The notes: generated from the letters alone by a model not told the origin. DNA of 64,000 nucleotides from Thomasclavelia ramosa DSM 1402 (GCF_014131695.1 NZ_CP036346.1:3183605-3247604), one strand, 5' to 3'. Shown: positions 8,062 through 17,358, counted from the first letter of the stretch. Made by a program: numbers and translations.

Positions 8062-9969
8062 TTACATTATTACTTGTTCCATAAATTCTTGATGTTCCCG
8101 AACTTCTAACAGTTGGGTGAATTTATTTGAATCACTGACAATACTACTCAACCAGTCAAAAAAGATTTTCAATAAATGATTATCTGTTTCTCTGATTGCA
8201 AGAAGAATAATCAATTTCACTTCAAAACCACCCCAAATCACCGGTTTATCTAAAATTAAAGTTGATATACATGATTCATTTGCTGATACTTCAATTGAAT
8301 GTGGTACCGCAAATCCATTTACAAAAGAAGTTGCAGAAACTGCTTCACGCCTAAAAACATCTTCTTTATAGCTTTGTGTTGCTAACCCTTTTTCAATCAG
8401 TTCATCACATAAATAATCAATGATTTCCTTAGGATTATTCATAGTATTTTTTACATGAAATAAATCTTCACGCATCAATTCTTTGATCAATGAAACAAAA
8501 TCATCATGATAGCGATGCTTATCTAAAATATTTAGTGTCTGAAATACTTTACTTTCATCTTCATAATTAATAAATAAAGTTACTTGGACTGTTGGGATAT
8601 TTAAATTATGTTTTAGTGGTACTGTTGTAATAATCAAATCCGGTTCTTCTTCCTTAACCATCGATTCTTCAAAAAAGCCATAGCTTTGAACAATCATCAT
8701 TCGTTCTTCAAAACGAATTTTTAACTTGTCCCGACACATCTTTGATAGCATCTGATTATTAGGAATGATCATAATCGCACGATAGCGTTTTAAAGAATTG
8801 ACCCGATCGTACGCTGCTCCTAAATGCAAAGCTAAAAACGCTAATTCATTTTCATTAATATTAACCTCACAAGTTTCAGCTAATACCTCGCCTGCACGCA
8901 CTGCCATTTCAAATACTAAAGGATACTTACGTTTAATTTCTTGAAGATAGACATTAGTTACTTGAACATTATTTTTTTGACGCTCTAACAATGATTGTAA
9001 GTGCATTGCTAAACCCACTTTTAAATCCTTATCTTTTGAAAAATCAATATCAAAATATTCCTTAACTTCAACAATTACTGCTTCAACTAAATGTTCAACA
9101 TCGACTGCCAGCTTTTCTTTGATAATATCCTTACGATAATCATTTGCCCTTTTTCCCATTAATAATAAAGCAAATAAAATTACTTCATCAGTAACAAGTT
9201 CAATATTGATCATCGTACTAACCTGTGTAAAGAAGTCATATGAAATCTGATATTCTCGACTGCTTTCTAATTTTTCACTAATTGTTTGATTCTTAATATA
9301 GTTATGATTAATGATCCGCTCAATCGCCACTCCGGCATGAATCATGATCATTGGAAAAGTCATCTCATGAATCTGATAATCATATTTTTCACAAATTTCT
9401 TCTAGTATATCTTTCACTTCTAATAGATCAAAACTATTCCATAATCCTGCAATTGAATTTAAATTCATAAAATTCCCTTGTGTCTCTGCCGTCAATAACT
9501 GTTTGTATAACTTTCGCTTATCTGTTTCATTTCCTTCTAAACTAATATAATTTTTAGATCTAACTAGTTTTAAACTAGGGTAATCATTAATCATTTTACG
9601 GATCTTTTTTATATCATTATCAATTGAATAACCACTTACAAAAACCTGATCCTGCAAGGCAATCAAATTAATTTCATGACTTTTAAACAAAAGTTCTTGA
9701 ATAATATATATACAACGTTCTTGGGAAGTTTGTGGGATTATATCTTTAGTTTCAATATCCTGCTTATGCAATAATGTCTCATCTAAACGATATCCTAGAC
9801 GTTTATTAGCCTGAATCAGTATACAATCATAATAATTATTAATATTCTCTATATCTGAACGAATTGTTCGGTCAGATACATTTAGAACTTTTGCGATTTC
9901 TTTACCAGTAATCCATTTTCCATAATCATTTAAAAGATCAATAATATTTGTTTGGCGTTTGTTTAGCAT
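8062..9969 (-). CDS. LicR/BglG-type PRD transcription activator with EIIB and EIIA domains
   Basis: A 635-residue multidomain regulator. In order: winged-helix DNA-binding region (1-60, GKWITGKEIAKVLNVSDRTIRSDI), a second helix-turn-helix-like part (about 85-160), two PRD domains (about 175-395, with regulatory histidines in MIMIHAGVAIERI, LAMHLQSL and LALHLGAAY), an EIIB-like domain (about 395-485) whose loop lacks the usual Cys, and an EIIA domain (about 495-635) with the phospho-His in FAVPHSIE (about His557). Such proteins sense PTS flux by phosphorylation and activate the adjacent operon. The missing EIIB Cys suggests that domain has lost phospho-transfer. The gene probably controls the PTS genes at 4801-7386 and itself. 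Confidence 0.93.
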   Translation of the reverse strand: MLNKRQTNIIDLLNDYGKWITGKEIAKVLNVSDRTIRSDIENINNYYDCILIQANKRLGYRLDETLLHKQDIETKDIIPQTSQERCIYIIQELLFKSHEINLIALQDQVFVSGYSIDNDIKKIRKMINDYPSLKLVRSKNYISLEGNETDKRKLYKQLLTAETQGNFMNLNSIAGLWNSFDLLEVKDILEEICEKYDYQIHEMTFPMIMIHAGVAIERIINHNYIKNQTISEKLESSREYQISYDFFTQVSTMINIELVTDEVILFALLLMGKRANDYRKDIIKEKLAVDVEHLVEAVIVEVKEYFDIDFSKDKDLKVGLAMHLQSLLERQKNNVQVTNVYLQEIKRKYPLVFEMAVRAGEVLAETCEVNINENELAFLALHLGAAYDRVNSLKRYRAIMIIPNNQMLSKMCRDKLKIRFEERMMIVQSYGFFEESMVKEEEPDLIITTVPLKHNLNIPTVQVTLFINYEDESKVFQTLNILDKHRYHDDFVSLIKELMREDLFHVKNTMNNPKEIIDYLCDELIEKGLATQSYKEDVFRREAVSATSFVNGFAVPHSIEVSANESCISTLILDKPVIWGGFEVKLIILLAIRETDNHLLKIFFDWLSSIVSDSNKFTQLLEVREHQEFMEQVIM

Positions 9970-10026
9970 TTCTTTATCAGCTCCTTTTATAATATATCAC
10001 GCATTCATTTTCCTAAGTTGCAATCT

Positions 10027-10049
10027 TTTTTCCTAACTGTTAGGAAAAA
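10027..10049. promoter_or_regulatory. palindromic operator upstream of the LicR-type regulator
   Basis: A perfect 23-bp palindrome: arms TTTTTCCTAAC and GTTAGGAAAAA around a single T. A further half-site TTTCCTAAG lies at about 10009-10017. The half-sites match the operator at 7455-7472. It lies 58 bases upstream of the regulator start, in the divergent region shared with the ArsC-like gene. No T-run follows on either strand that would make it a good terminator. Confidence 0.65.
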
Positions 10050-10136
10050 TATCCGGGTTAAATTATAACTTATTTTTCTATGCATAACATTGTTAAAATA
10101 GGATAAAATGAGTTAAACTATAGACGAGGTGAGAAT

Positions 10137-10487
10137 ATGATAAATTTTATTGAATATCCAAAATGCAGTACTTGTAAGAAGGCCAAGAAATATCTTGATG
10201 AACTTGGGATTGATCACCATGATCGACATATCGTTGAAGAACGTTTAAGCAAAGAAGAATTAACTGCTTTGTATCAAAAAAGCGGCTTACCGCTCAAACG
10301 CTTCTTTAATACTTCTGGCTTAAAATACAAAGAACTCCAATTAAAAGATAAACTTCCCACAATGACTGAAGATGAGCAATTAGAATTGTTAGCTACTGAT
10401 GGGATGTTAGTAAAAAGACCAATTGTTGAAACTAAGGATAGTGTATTAGTTGGTTTTAAAGCCAATGAATACGATAATCTAAAATAA
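10137..10487 (+). CDS. ArsC/Spx-family thioredoxin-fold protein
   Basis: A 116-residue ArsC/Spx family protein. YPKCSTCKKAKKYLDE carries a CxxC (Cys10, Cys13); RPIVETKDSVLVGFKANEY near the end is the typical C-terminal signature. In this family Spx regulates RNA polymerase, while others are reductases of uncertain substrate (annotated as arsenate reductase family). There are no ars genes nearby, so an arsenate role is not supported. RBS GAGGTGAG. Its stop overlaps the next start as TAATG, so it is translationally coupled to the phospholipase-like gene. Confidence 0.88.
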   Translation: MINFIEYPKCSTCKKAKKYLDELGIDHHDRHIVEERLSKEELTALYQKSGLPLKRFFNTSGLKYKELQLKDKLPTMTEDEQLELLATDGMLVKRPIVETKDSVLVGFKANEYDNLK

Positions 10488-11272
10488 TGCCGGCAGCTTA
10501 TAGTCATTATCGTCTTGGACAATTAGTGCTTGATGAATTAAATCAGCCCCTTAAACATGTCTTGGAAACTAATCAAGATCTATTTGATATTGGATTACAT
10601 GGTCCTGATATTCTTTTTTATAACCGCCCGTATATCCATAGTAAAATCAATCGTTTAGGTAGTGCTATGCATAAAGAAAGAGCTGACATCTTTTTTTACC
10701 AAGCTTTAGAAATCTTAAAAGAAACCAAAAGTGCCCCACAATTTGCTTATCTTTGTGGTTTCATCTGTCACTACATTCTTGATAGTAACTGCCACCCGTA
10801 TATTAATACGATTATCAAAGAAACTGGTGTAACTCATTTTGAAATAGAAACTGAGCTCGATCGTTATTTTATGGTCAAAGATCGTTTAGATCCTCTAAGA
10901 ACTAAATTAACTGATCACATTAAGGTTAATGATCATACGCTCAACAACATTGAGCCATATTTTAAAGCAACAAAAAAAGAACTCTATAAGAGTCTTAAAG
11001 GGATGAAGTTCTATGATCGTTTATTATTAGCACCACAGTTTTATAAACGGGGCTTGATTTACCTAGTTTTAAAAATCACGTTTACATATAAACGATTCCA
11101 GGGGTTTGTTGTAAATTACAGACCAAATAAATTAGTCGACCCATACTTAGAAAAGTTAGAAAGTTTATTTAATCAAAGTATTAGTGAATCATATGAAGCA
11201 ATCTACAATTTTATTGATGTAATTAAGTATGATCGTTCTCTATCATATCGATTTGAACATAATTTCAAATAA
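10487..11272 (+). CDS. zinc-dependent phospholipase C family protein (copy 1)
   Basis: A 261-residue protein of the zinc-dependent phospholipase C / S1-P1-like fold. Likely metal ligands sit in MPAAYSHYRLG (His7), IGLHGPDILF (His38, Asp42), GSAMHKE, ICHYILDSNCHPY and HFEIETELDRY. Unlike secreted phospholipases it has no signal peptide, so it is probably intracellular; substrate unknown. A paralog lies immediately downstream. Starts by TAATG overlap with the ArsC-like gene. Confidence 0.85.
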   Translation: MPAAYSHYRLGQLVLDELNQPLKHVLETNQDLFDIGLHGPDILFYNRPYIHSKINRLGSAMHKERADIFFYQALEILKETKSAPQFAYLCGFICHYILDSNCHPYINTIIKETGVTHFEIETELDRYFMVKDRLDPLRTKLTDHIKVNDHTLNNIEPYFKATKKELYKSLKGMKFYDRLLLAPQFYKRGLIYLVLKITFTYKRFQGFVVNYRPNKLVDPYLEKLESLFNQSISESYEAIYNFIDVIKYDRSLSYRFEHNFK

Positions 11273-11299
11273 AATTATTGCTTTTTAAATATAATCTAT

Positions 11300-11332
11300 T
11301 GAACTGTTCATTATAAATGAACAGTTTTATTA
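11300..11332 (+). terminator. terminator after phospholipase-like copy 1
   Basis: Arms AACTGTTCAT and ATGAACAGTT around a five-base loop, followed by TTATTATT. The rest of the 200-base gap to the next gene is AT-rich and presumably holds the promoter of the second copy. Confidence 0.8.
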
Positions 11333-11474
11333 TTAATAAATTGTAATTATTCTTCGAATTACAGTATAATTTAATCAAAAGATTTCTTAAATAAATATTT
11401 ACCTAATCTTAAACTAATCATGCTCGTTCAACAAATCATATCTTTATATAATATCCAAGAATGGGAGGTTAACT

Positions 11475-12257
11475 ATGCCGGCAAGTTATACACATCAGCA
11501 ATTTGGGAATCAAGTTTTAAATAAGCTTGAAAATACTACAATTAAAAAAATTATTAATGATAATTTAAATCTCTACAATATTGGTCTTCAAGGCCCTGAT
11601 ATTTTATTTTTCTATCAACCGCTTAAAAAAAATCCTGTCAATACTTTAGGTAATCAGCTACACCAAGATATTGCACGAGCTTTCTTTGAAAATGCAATGA
11701 AACTTCTAAAAGAACAACCAAACGAAAAATCATTAGCCTATATTTTGGGTTTTATTAATCACTTTATTTTAGATAGTGAATGTCATGGTTACATCGATAA
11801 AACAATGATTAATCGTGAAATTGGTCACTTTGAAATCGAGCGAGATTTAGATCAGCGATTTATGATACTAAACCATGAATCATTTAACTATTCAACCCCA
11901 AAACATTACCAGATCAATCTTGAAAATGCTAAAATTATTGCTCCGTTTTTTAATTTAGCTCCAGCCACGATCTTAGCTTCTTTAAAATCATTTAAACGCT
12001 TTAATCATCTTTTTGCTTGCCGGAGTGTTTTAAAAAGATCTTTGATTCTAACAGGAATGAAAATTGTTAATGCTAAGTTATACTGTGGAATGGTCATGAC
12101 TGCAAAACCAGAAAAAAGAATTGAAGAAAACATTGATATATTAGTTAATCTTTTTAACCAGTCGATAAATATTGCCACAAAGGAGATAATCGAATATTAT
12201 TACAGTTACCAGAACAATACTGCAATATCAAAACGATTCAATTACAACTATGAATAA
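11475..12257 (+). CDS. zinc-dependent phospholipase C family protein (copy 2)
   Basis: A 260-residue paralog of the preceding gene. Both share MPA-Y-H, IGL-GPDILF, the LGF-NHFILDSECHGY metal segment, HFEIERDLDQRF and a C-terminus ending in SKRFNYNYE (SYRFEHNFK in copy 1). No signal peptide. GGGAGG ribosome site. The MFS gene starts inside its last codons (8-base overlap), so the two form an operon. Sequence identity between copies looks moderate, so the duplication is not recent. Confidence 0.85.
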   Translation: MPASYTHQQFGNQVLNKLENTTIKKIINDNLNLYNIGLQGPDILFFYQPLKKNPVNTLGNQLHQDIARAFFENAMKLLKEQPNEKSLAYILGFINHFILDSECHGYIDKTMINREIGHFEIERDLDQRFMILNHESFNYSTPKHYQINLENAKIIAPFFNLAPATILASLKSFKRFNHLFACRSVLKRSLILTGMKIVNAKLYCGMVMTAKPEKRIEENIDILVNLFNQSINIATKEIIEYYYSYQNNTAISKRFNYNYE

Positions 12258-13473
12258 ACTAACAAAATTAGAAAAGTATTGGGTTTTATATGATGTCGGA
12301 AATTCAGCATTTGTATTATTAGTATCAACTATTATTCCAATCTATTTTAAAAACTTAGCTACTGAAGCCGGAATATCTTTAAGTGATTCTACTGCTTACT
12401 ACAGCTATGCTATTTCAATTTCAACATTGATTGTTGCATTAGCAGGACCTATGCTGGGAAGTATTGGTGATCGTAAAGGTGTGCGCAAACCAATCTTTAC
12501 ATTCTTTATGATGATGGGAGTATTAGGCTTAGCTGCCCTTTCTATTCCAGTTGGCTGGATTGTATTTTTAGCTATTTTTATCGTTGCTAAAACGGGGTTT
12601 GCGACCAGTTTGATCTTTTACGATTCTATGCTGGTTGATATTACGACATATGAGCGGGTTGATCAAGTTTCTTCACACGGATATGCTTGGGGCTATATCG
12701 GTAGTTGTATTCCTTTTACAATCAGTCTACTATTGATTTTAGGTTGTGATACAATTGGCCTTTCAACTGTTATGGCAACAGCAATTGCCTTTATCATGAA
12801 TGCTTTGTGGTGGTTTTTTATTACTATCCCATTATTGAAAAACTATCAGCAAATTAATTATACAACCGCTAAAGAACCAATTATTAATAATTTAAAACGT
12901 GTTCTAACTAGTATTAAAAATAATAAAAAGGTACTCTTCTTCCTTATCGCATTCTTTTTCTATATTGATGGTGTTTATACTATTATTGAGATGGCAACTT
13001 CATATGGAAAAGATGTTGGAATTGATGATAATAGTTTACTACTAGCTTTATTACTTACTCAAGTAGTAGCTTTTCCATTTTCTTTGATTTTTGGAAAACT
13101 TGCTAAAAAATTCCCTGTTAAATCATTGATCCTTTCTTGCATTATTGGATACTTTTTCATCGCTGTCTTTGCTTTATGGCTTGATACAGCTTGGAAATTC
13201 TGGGTATTAGCTGTTTTTGTTGCTGTTTTTCAAGGCGCAATTCAAGCATTATCGCGATCATATTATGCTCAAATCATTCCAGAAAGTCAGGCGAGTGAAT
13301 ATTTTGGAATTTTTGATATATTTGGTAAGGGAGCCTCATTTATGGGAACTTTATTAATGGGGATTACTACTCAAATTACAGATAATTCAAAATACGGAGT
13401 TGTGGTGATTGCATGTATGTTCGTTATTGGTGGCATTATTTTCAAGTCTAAATGCCATAATCAAGCAGACTAA
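12250..13473 (+). CDS. MFS transporter, UMF1/Atg22-like
   Basis: A 407-residue membrane protein with about 12 hydrophobic segments. The opening EKYWVLYDVGNSAFVLLVSTIIPIYF and the later QALSRSYYAQIIPESQASEYFGIFDIFGKGASFMG are hallmarks of the UMF1 family (related to yeast Atg22 vacuolar effluxers). The loop MLGSIGDRKGVRKP is the MFS motif-A equivalent. Substrate unknown; amino acid or breakdown-product export is plausible. Overlaps the upstream phospholipase-like gene, suggesting the exported compound is linked to that enzyme (inference). Confidence 0.88.
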   Translation: MNKLTKLEKYWVLYDVGNSAFVLLVSTIIPIYFKNLATEAGISLSDSTAYYSYAISISTLIVALAGPMLGSIGDRKGVRKPIFTFFMMMGVLGLAALSIPVGWIVFLAIFIVAKTGFATSLIFYDSMLVDITTYERVDQVSSHGYAWGYIGSCIPFTISLLLILGCDTIGLSTVMATAIAFIMNALWWFFITIPLLKNYQQINYTTAKEPIINNLKRVLTSIKNNKKVLFFLIAFFFYIDGVYTIIEMATSYGKDVGIDDNSLLLALLLTQVVAFPFSLIFGKLAKKFPVKSLILSCIIGYFFIAVFALWLDTAWKFWVLAVFVAVFQGAIQALSRSYYAQIIPESQASEYFGIFDIFGKGASFMGTLLMGITTQITDNSKYGVVVIACMFVIGGIIFKSKCHNQAD

Positions 13474-13487
13474 AGTCTGCTTTTTTA
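13463..13487 (+). terminator. terminator after UMF1 transporter
   Basis: AAGCAGACT/AGTCTGCTT inverted repeat straddling the stop codon, followed by TTTTTT. Confidence 0.85.
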
Positions 13488-13594
13488 TTATCTTACAAGT
13501 CTTTAAAGCAAAATAATGATAAAATTAAAAAAAGGGGAAATTATTAATTTACTTGATAAATTTGATTACTATATGATGAAAGGGGAAATCAATC

Positions 13595-15022
13595 ATGTTA
13601 CGACTAAACAAATTTACCAAAATAACAAGTATCTATATTATCACCATGATGATGATTACTACAATCTTCACTTACTTTGGCTATTATGCACATAAAGCAA
13701 CAATAAAAGATGACTGGCCAACTAAATATGTTGCTGATGATATTAATGATGATTTAAAATATAACTATTCACGGTTTACAGATGTTGTTATAGCTAATAT
13801 TGATCGAAACGTCACATCAGTTTATCTAGCCTTTGATGAAGATTTTCAACCATTCTTAGCCCCTCATGAAAGATGGCGCTTTGCTGCTAAAAATGGTGAT
13901 AATATTGCTGAGGTTTCACTCAGTGAAATCAGCTATCAAAAATTAAAATCAATATGTGAAAAACTTATTGCCTTGATGGATGAAGATAAGACTAAAACAA
14001 TCAATGTAACTTTTAATTATTCTGCAATTACCGATAACCATATTATCGTAAGTAATTTAGTTTACTTTGCAATCAATGACGAAGTATATATCTCTAATGA
14101 CTCTACTGCTACCATTACTTGCGAACTCACAAATCTATATACACCATTTCTAGATATTCAGATTCCATCAGATGAAGACTGGAATGGTTATTATTATAAT
14201 TCAAACATTAAAATATATAACTATTTAGAAAATTTCTTTAAGCAAAATTATACAAAAACTCAAGATGACGGTTACTATAAACTATCGACCCCTGATGATG
14301 ATCCGTTTAAAATAAATAACGAAGCAGAAGAAAATGCATATAATTTTAGTTACTGTATCCAAAAACTGTCACGCGAATATAGTCATCATGACTCATTTTC
14401 AGCTAAAGAATTTGATTATCCTGATGATCGTCTTGGCTATCTAGTCTGGAATCAAGTAGACGATTATTATCAAAAATATACTATTTTTAATTATTTTACT
14501 GACTATTACTATATATATCTTCTTATTGGCATAACTAGTATTCTCTTTATTTTAATCTTAAAACGAAATATCATCACTTTACCACAATATGAAACAATTG
14601 TTCTTAATCCAGTTCCCGCAGTTACACCAAAGAATGTTGAAGATGTTGACATTGAACCGATTATTACTGAACTTATTGATAATAGCTCAAACTTATTACA
14701 ATTTAAAAAATTGATTTTATCATATCAGCCTCAGACAACTATTATTAAAGGGAATCGTAAACAAATAACAAAACTTATAACTACTTTATATAATTTTGCG
14801 ATTAGATATAGTGCTAGTAATGATAATTTATCGATTATTTTTATCGAAAACGGACTATCCTTCACTAATGATAATTTTACTTATACTACTGAAAACTTAA
14901 CTGCATTAAATGACTGTTTAGAAATTATTAAAATTCATAATTATGAGTATACTTTTGACCACAATAATTTATTATTTAAACAAATAATTAAAGGAGCAAC
15001 CGATGAAACGAATCCACTTTAA
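13595..15022 (+). CDS. membrane protein with extracellular domain and degenerate kinase-like C-terminus (copy 1)
   Basis: A 475-residue protein I do not recognise by name. One N-terminal membrane segment (about 8-30), a Tyr/Asp/Asn-rich extracellular region (about 33-300), a second membrane segment (about 303-325, YIYLLIGITSILFILIL) and a 150-residue cytoplasmic tail. The tail (ITELIDNSSNLLQFKKLILS..., TIIKGNRKQITKLITTLYNFAIRYS) resembles the start of a histidine-kinase ATPase domain up to the N-box, but it has no dimerisation His box and no glycine-rich G-boxes. It is therefore probably a non-catalytic signal receptor. RBS AAAGGGGAAA. The next paralog starts 20 bases before this stop. Confidence 0.7.
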   Translation: MLRLNKFTKITSIYIITMMMITTIFTYFGYYAHKATIKDDWPTKYVADDINDDLKYNYSRFTDVVIANIDRNVTSVYLAFDEDFQPFLAPHERWRFAAKNGDNIAEVSLSEISYQKLKSICEKLIALMDEDKTKTINVTFNYSAITDNHIIVSNLVYFAINDEVYISNDSTATITCELTNLYTPFLDIQIPSDEDWNGYYYNSNIKIYNYLENFFKQNYTKTQDDGYYKLSTPDDDPFKINNEAEENAYNFSYCIQKLSREYSHHDSFSAKEFDYPDDRLGYLVWNQVDDYYQKYTIFNYFTDYYYIYLLIGITSILFILILKRNIITLPQYETIVLNPVPAVTPKNVEDVDIEPIITELIDNSSNLLQFKKLILSYQPQTTIIKGNRKQITKLITTLYNFAIRYSASNDNLSIIFIENGLSFTNDNFTYTTENLTALNDCLEIIKIHNYEYTFDHNNLLFKQIIKGATDETNPL

Positions 15023-16388
15023 TAAACTTGCTAAAATAATGATTCTTATAACTTTTAGTATCGCTATCATAATAAGCTTTTTTACATACCAAGATTATCA
15101 AAAGGCTAAACAGATCTATAAAGACGATTCACCTGTTAAAATTGTTGCTGATAGTATTAATGATGATTTAAAAATTTCTTCATATCATGTTGAAGATGCC
15201 GTTAATGCACAATTCGAGCGTATTCTTACAAATACCTATATTGTTTATGATGAAGAGCTTAATCCCTATTTACCAGCCAGTGAAACTTGGTCAATGACTA
15301 TAAATAGTAATAATAAAGAATCAGTTATCTCATTAAAGCAGCTAAATTATGATCAATTAAAAATTTTAAGCCAATATCTACTTTCTCAAGTATCAGAAAA
15401 TAATATTGAAACAATTAATGTTACATTAAATTATGATCAAAACAACAATGATTTTATTGAAGTTTCAAAACTATCATATTTAGCCTTTGATGAACAAGTT
15501 ATTTTAGGGCAAGCAAATTCTTCAACAATTACTTGCCAGCTTGTCAGTCTAGACTGCCCTTTAATTACTATTTATGAATATGATAGCGACTATGCTTACA
15601 ATTATACCCTGCAATCTTATGAAAATTTAGAAAAATGTTTTAAAAAAAATTATCAAAATCTTGATCAAAACGGTTATTATCAAAATATTGATTCTAATCA
15701 AAAGCAGATTCTAGAAACAACAAGTACAATTACATCAAGTATTTGTATTCAAGAATTATCAGGAAAATATAGCCAGCATACTGACTTTAATGAGCTATAT
15801 GGAATTAATGATTTTAATGAAAAAGGCTATTTAGTCTGGTATCAATTTGATGGTTTATTTGAAGAGTATACCTTTTTTGATTATTTAGCAACACACTATT
15901 ATAACTATTTATTAGCGCTCATCCTTTTAGGGATGATCTATCTTGGAGTAGGAATAATCTTTGCTGAAAAAAAACAAATTCCAGTTTCTCCTGATTCTAA
16001 AGCTTCGAGTTTTGATTCGATTCCAGAAAATATAGAAGAAATAGATATTTCACAACTAATCACCCAATTAGTACACAACAGTGCTAATGTGTTGAATTTT
16101 AAAAAGATAAAGTTATCCTATAAACCACAAATGATGATTATCAAAGGTAATCGTGAACAGATAATTGATTTGGTTACAAGGTTATATAATTTTTCTCTGC
16201 GCCATAGTAATCAAAACGACGAACTAATTATTGAATTAAATCATCATAAAATAACTTTTTCAAATAATAATTTTAATTATCTTGATGATGATCTAAAAAC
16301 CCTTAATGACTGTATTGAGATTATTAAAAGACACCAATATCACTATTCTTTTACTAATCGGAGCTTATCAATAAAGATCGGAGCATGA
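15003..16388 (+). CDS. membrane protein with extracellular domain and degenerate kinase-like C-terminus (copy 2)
   Basis: A 461-residue tandem paralog of the preceding gene, overlapping it by 20 bases. Same plan: membrane segment at 8-28, extracellular part (shared VADSINDDLK, TINVTLNY, YLVWYQ.D, YTFFDY), second membrane segment near 300-322, then ISQLITQLVHNSANVLNFKKIKLSYKP and IIKGNREQIIDLVTRLYNFSLRHS. The asparagine of a true N-box and all G-boxes are lacking. Both copies share the extracellular core, so they probably arose by local duplication and may form a heteromer. Function unknown. Confidence 0.7.
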   Translation: MKRIHFNKLAKIMILITFSIAIIISFFTYQDYQKAKQIYKDDSPVKIVADSINDDLKISSYHVEDAVNAQFERILTNTYIVYDEELNPYLPASETWSMTINSNNKESVISLKQLNYDQLKILSQYLLSQVSENNIETINVTLNYDQNNNDFIEVSKLSYLAFDEQVILGQANSSTITCQLVSLDCPLITIYEYDSDYAYNYTLQSYENLEKCFKKNYQNLDQNGYYQNIDSNQKQILETTSTITSSICIQELSGKYSQHTDFNELYGINDFNEKGYLVWYQFDGLFEEYTFFDYLATHYYNYLLALILLGMIYLGVGIIFAEKKQIPVSPDSKASSFDSIPENIEEIDISQLITQLVHNSANVLNFKKIKLSYKPQMMIIKGNREQIIDLVTRLYNFSLRHSNQNDELIIELNHHKITFSNNNFNYLDDDLKTLNDCIEIIKRHQYHYSFTNRSLSIKIGA

Positions 16389-16389
16389 A

Positions 16390-17050
16390 ATGAAAAGAAT
16401 CGATATTAGCTATAGAGCTAAACTTATCACTCTTGCTTTTACAATAATTATTAGTCTATTTAGTTATTAAAATTATATTAATTTTTTAATAAATCACCAA
16501 AGTGAGAACCCAGTAAAAAATTAGCTAATGCTGTTAATAAATCCAAGCGATAATTAGAACCAGTATTTGTATCAAGAAAACCATTTGCTTGCGGAAATAT
16601 TTTTAATGGCAATCATCATTTTAATAATCAAAGATAATACAAATAAAGTAGTCTTCATTTCTTCAAAACAAGGCTTGTCTAACAAAATAAAAAATTTTTA
16701 CTTAGATCAATATATTAATAAATTAATTGATAAAAATATTAATCTTGTTTTATATCTAGCTTCTATCATAATTACTGAAAAAAACTATGATAATTATTAT
16801 TGTTGAACAGCTATTTAATTTCATAATTGATCATAGTTTAGCAGATAACACCATTGCAAGACAAACATTATCTTTTGGATTGCCTATTACTAGTACGATT
16901 CCATTTAATAAAAATAATTTAGTTATTTTAAACGAATTAAAACTATTCCTAAAAACATTAAAATATAAATCTAAATTTGTTAATAACACTGATAGTTACC
17001 AAATACTTATTAAAAAACATAGAGTTTTTACCCTATGTCTTTTTATCTAA
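16390..17050 (+). pseudogene. decayed third copy of the kinase-like membrane protein
   Basis: Starting two bases after copy 2, ATGAAAAGAATCGATATTAG encodes MKRIDISYRAKLITLAFTII, ISLFSY then a stop, matching copy 2's MKRIHFNKLAKIMILITFSI start. Further along, two frames (16567-16806, then 16787-17050 after a shift) contain YINKLIDKNINL, like ELIDNSSNLL of copy 1, and VEQLFNFIIDHSLADN, then NKNNLVILNELKLFLKTLKYKSKF, like the tail LYNFAIRYSASND ... TENLTALNDCLEIIKIHNYEYTF. Most of the extracellular part is deleted. I read this as a relic with a stop, a large deletion and a frameshift, not as two small genes. Confidence 0.65.
17012..17047 (+). terminator. possible terminator at the end of the decayed copy
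   Basis: ACATAG...CTATGT short stem followed by CTTTTTATC, overlapping the end of the relic reading frame. The stem is only six pairs. Confidence 0.45.
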
Positions 17051-17055
17051 ATTGA

Positions 17056-17262
17056 TTAAATAAATAATGATACAACAAAGTATGGCATTCCTACAACAAG
17101 GAATAATCCGCCAACCATTAATGCACCAGTCAATAGCATTAATAAAGCCAATTTGAAAACACAAAATACATCAGTAATAAAATATTTTGTATAGTTTATA
17201 ATCTTTCCTCTATTTACAATACTTGGGGTATTATGAGGATAAATATATGCTGTTTTCAACAT
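17056..17262 (-). CDS. small hydrophobic protein
   Basis: A 68-residue protein of unknown function. A polar N-terminal third is followed by a strongly hydrophobic half (about residues 28-68) long enough for two membrane passes (VFKLALLMLLTGALMVGGLF and VVGMPYFVVSLFI). A GGGAGTGA ribosome site lies about nine bases before the ATG. It stands between the decayed copy (opposite strand) and the second KdpDE-like pair. No known family recognised; could be a small membrane regulator. Confidence 0.5.
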   Translation of the reverse strand: MLKTAYIYPHNTPSIVNRGKIINYTKYFITDVFCVFKLALLMLLTGALMVGGLFLVVGMPYFVVSLFI

Positions 17263-17358
17263 ATATAATCACTCCCTTTCTACACTGATATCGTAGCATG
17301 GAAAGGAATAAATTTTCTATTTATAATCTTAGCCCTAAATATAAAGATTATATTAATA

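Noticed and set aside
10137..10487. Arsenate reductase assignment for the ArsC-like gene
   Set aside because: The family is broad (Spx-like), and no arsenite exporter or ArsR is nearby; kept as a family-level call.
16567..17050. Two small plus-strand genes (79 and 87 codons)
   Set aside because: Both align in pieces with the tail of the upstream receptor paralogs, so they are treated as fragments of one pseudogene.
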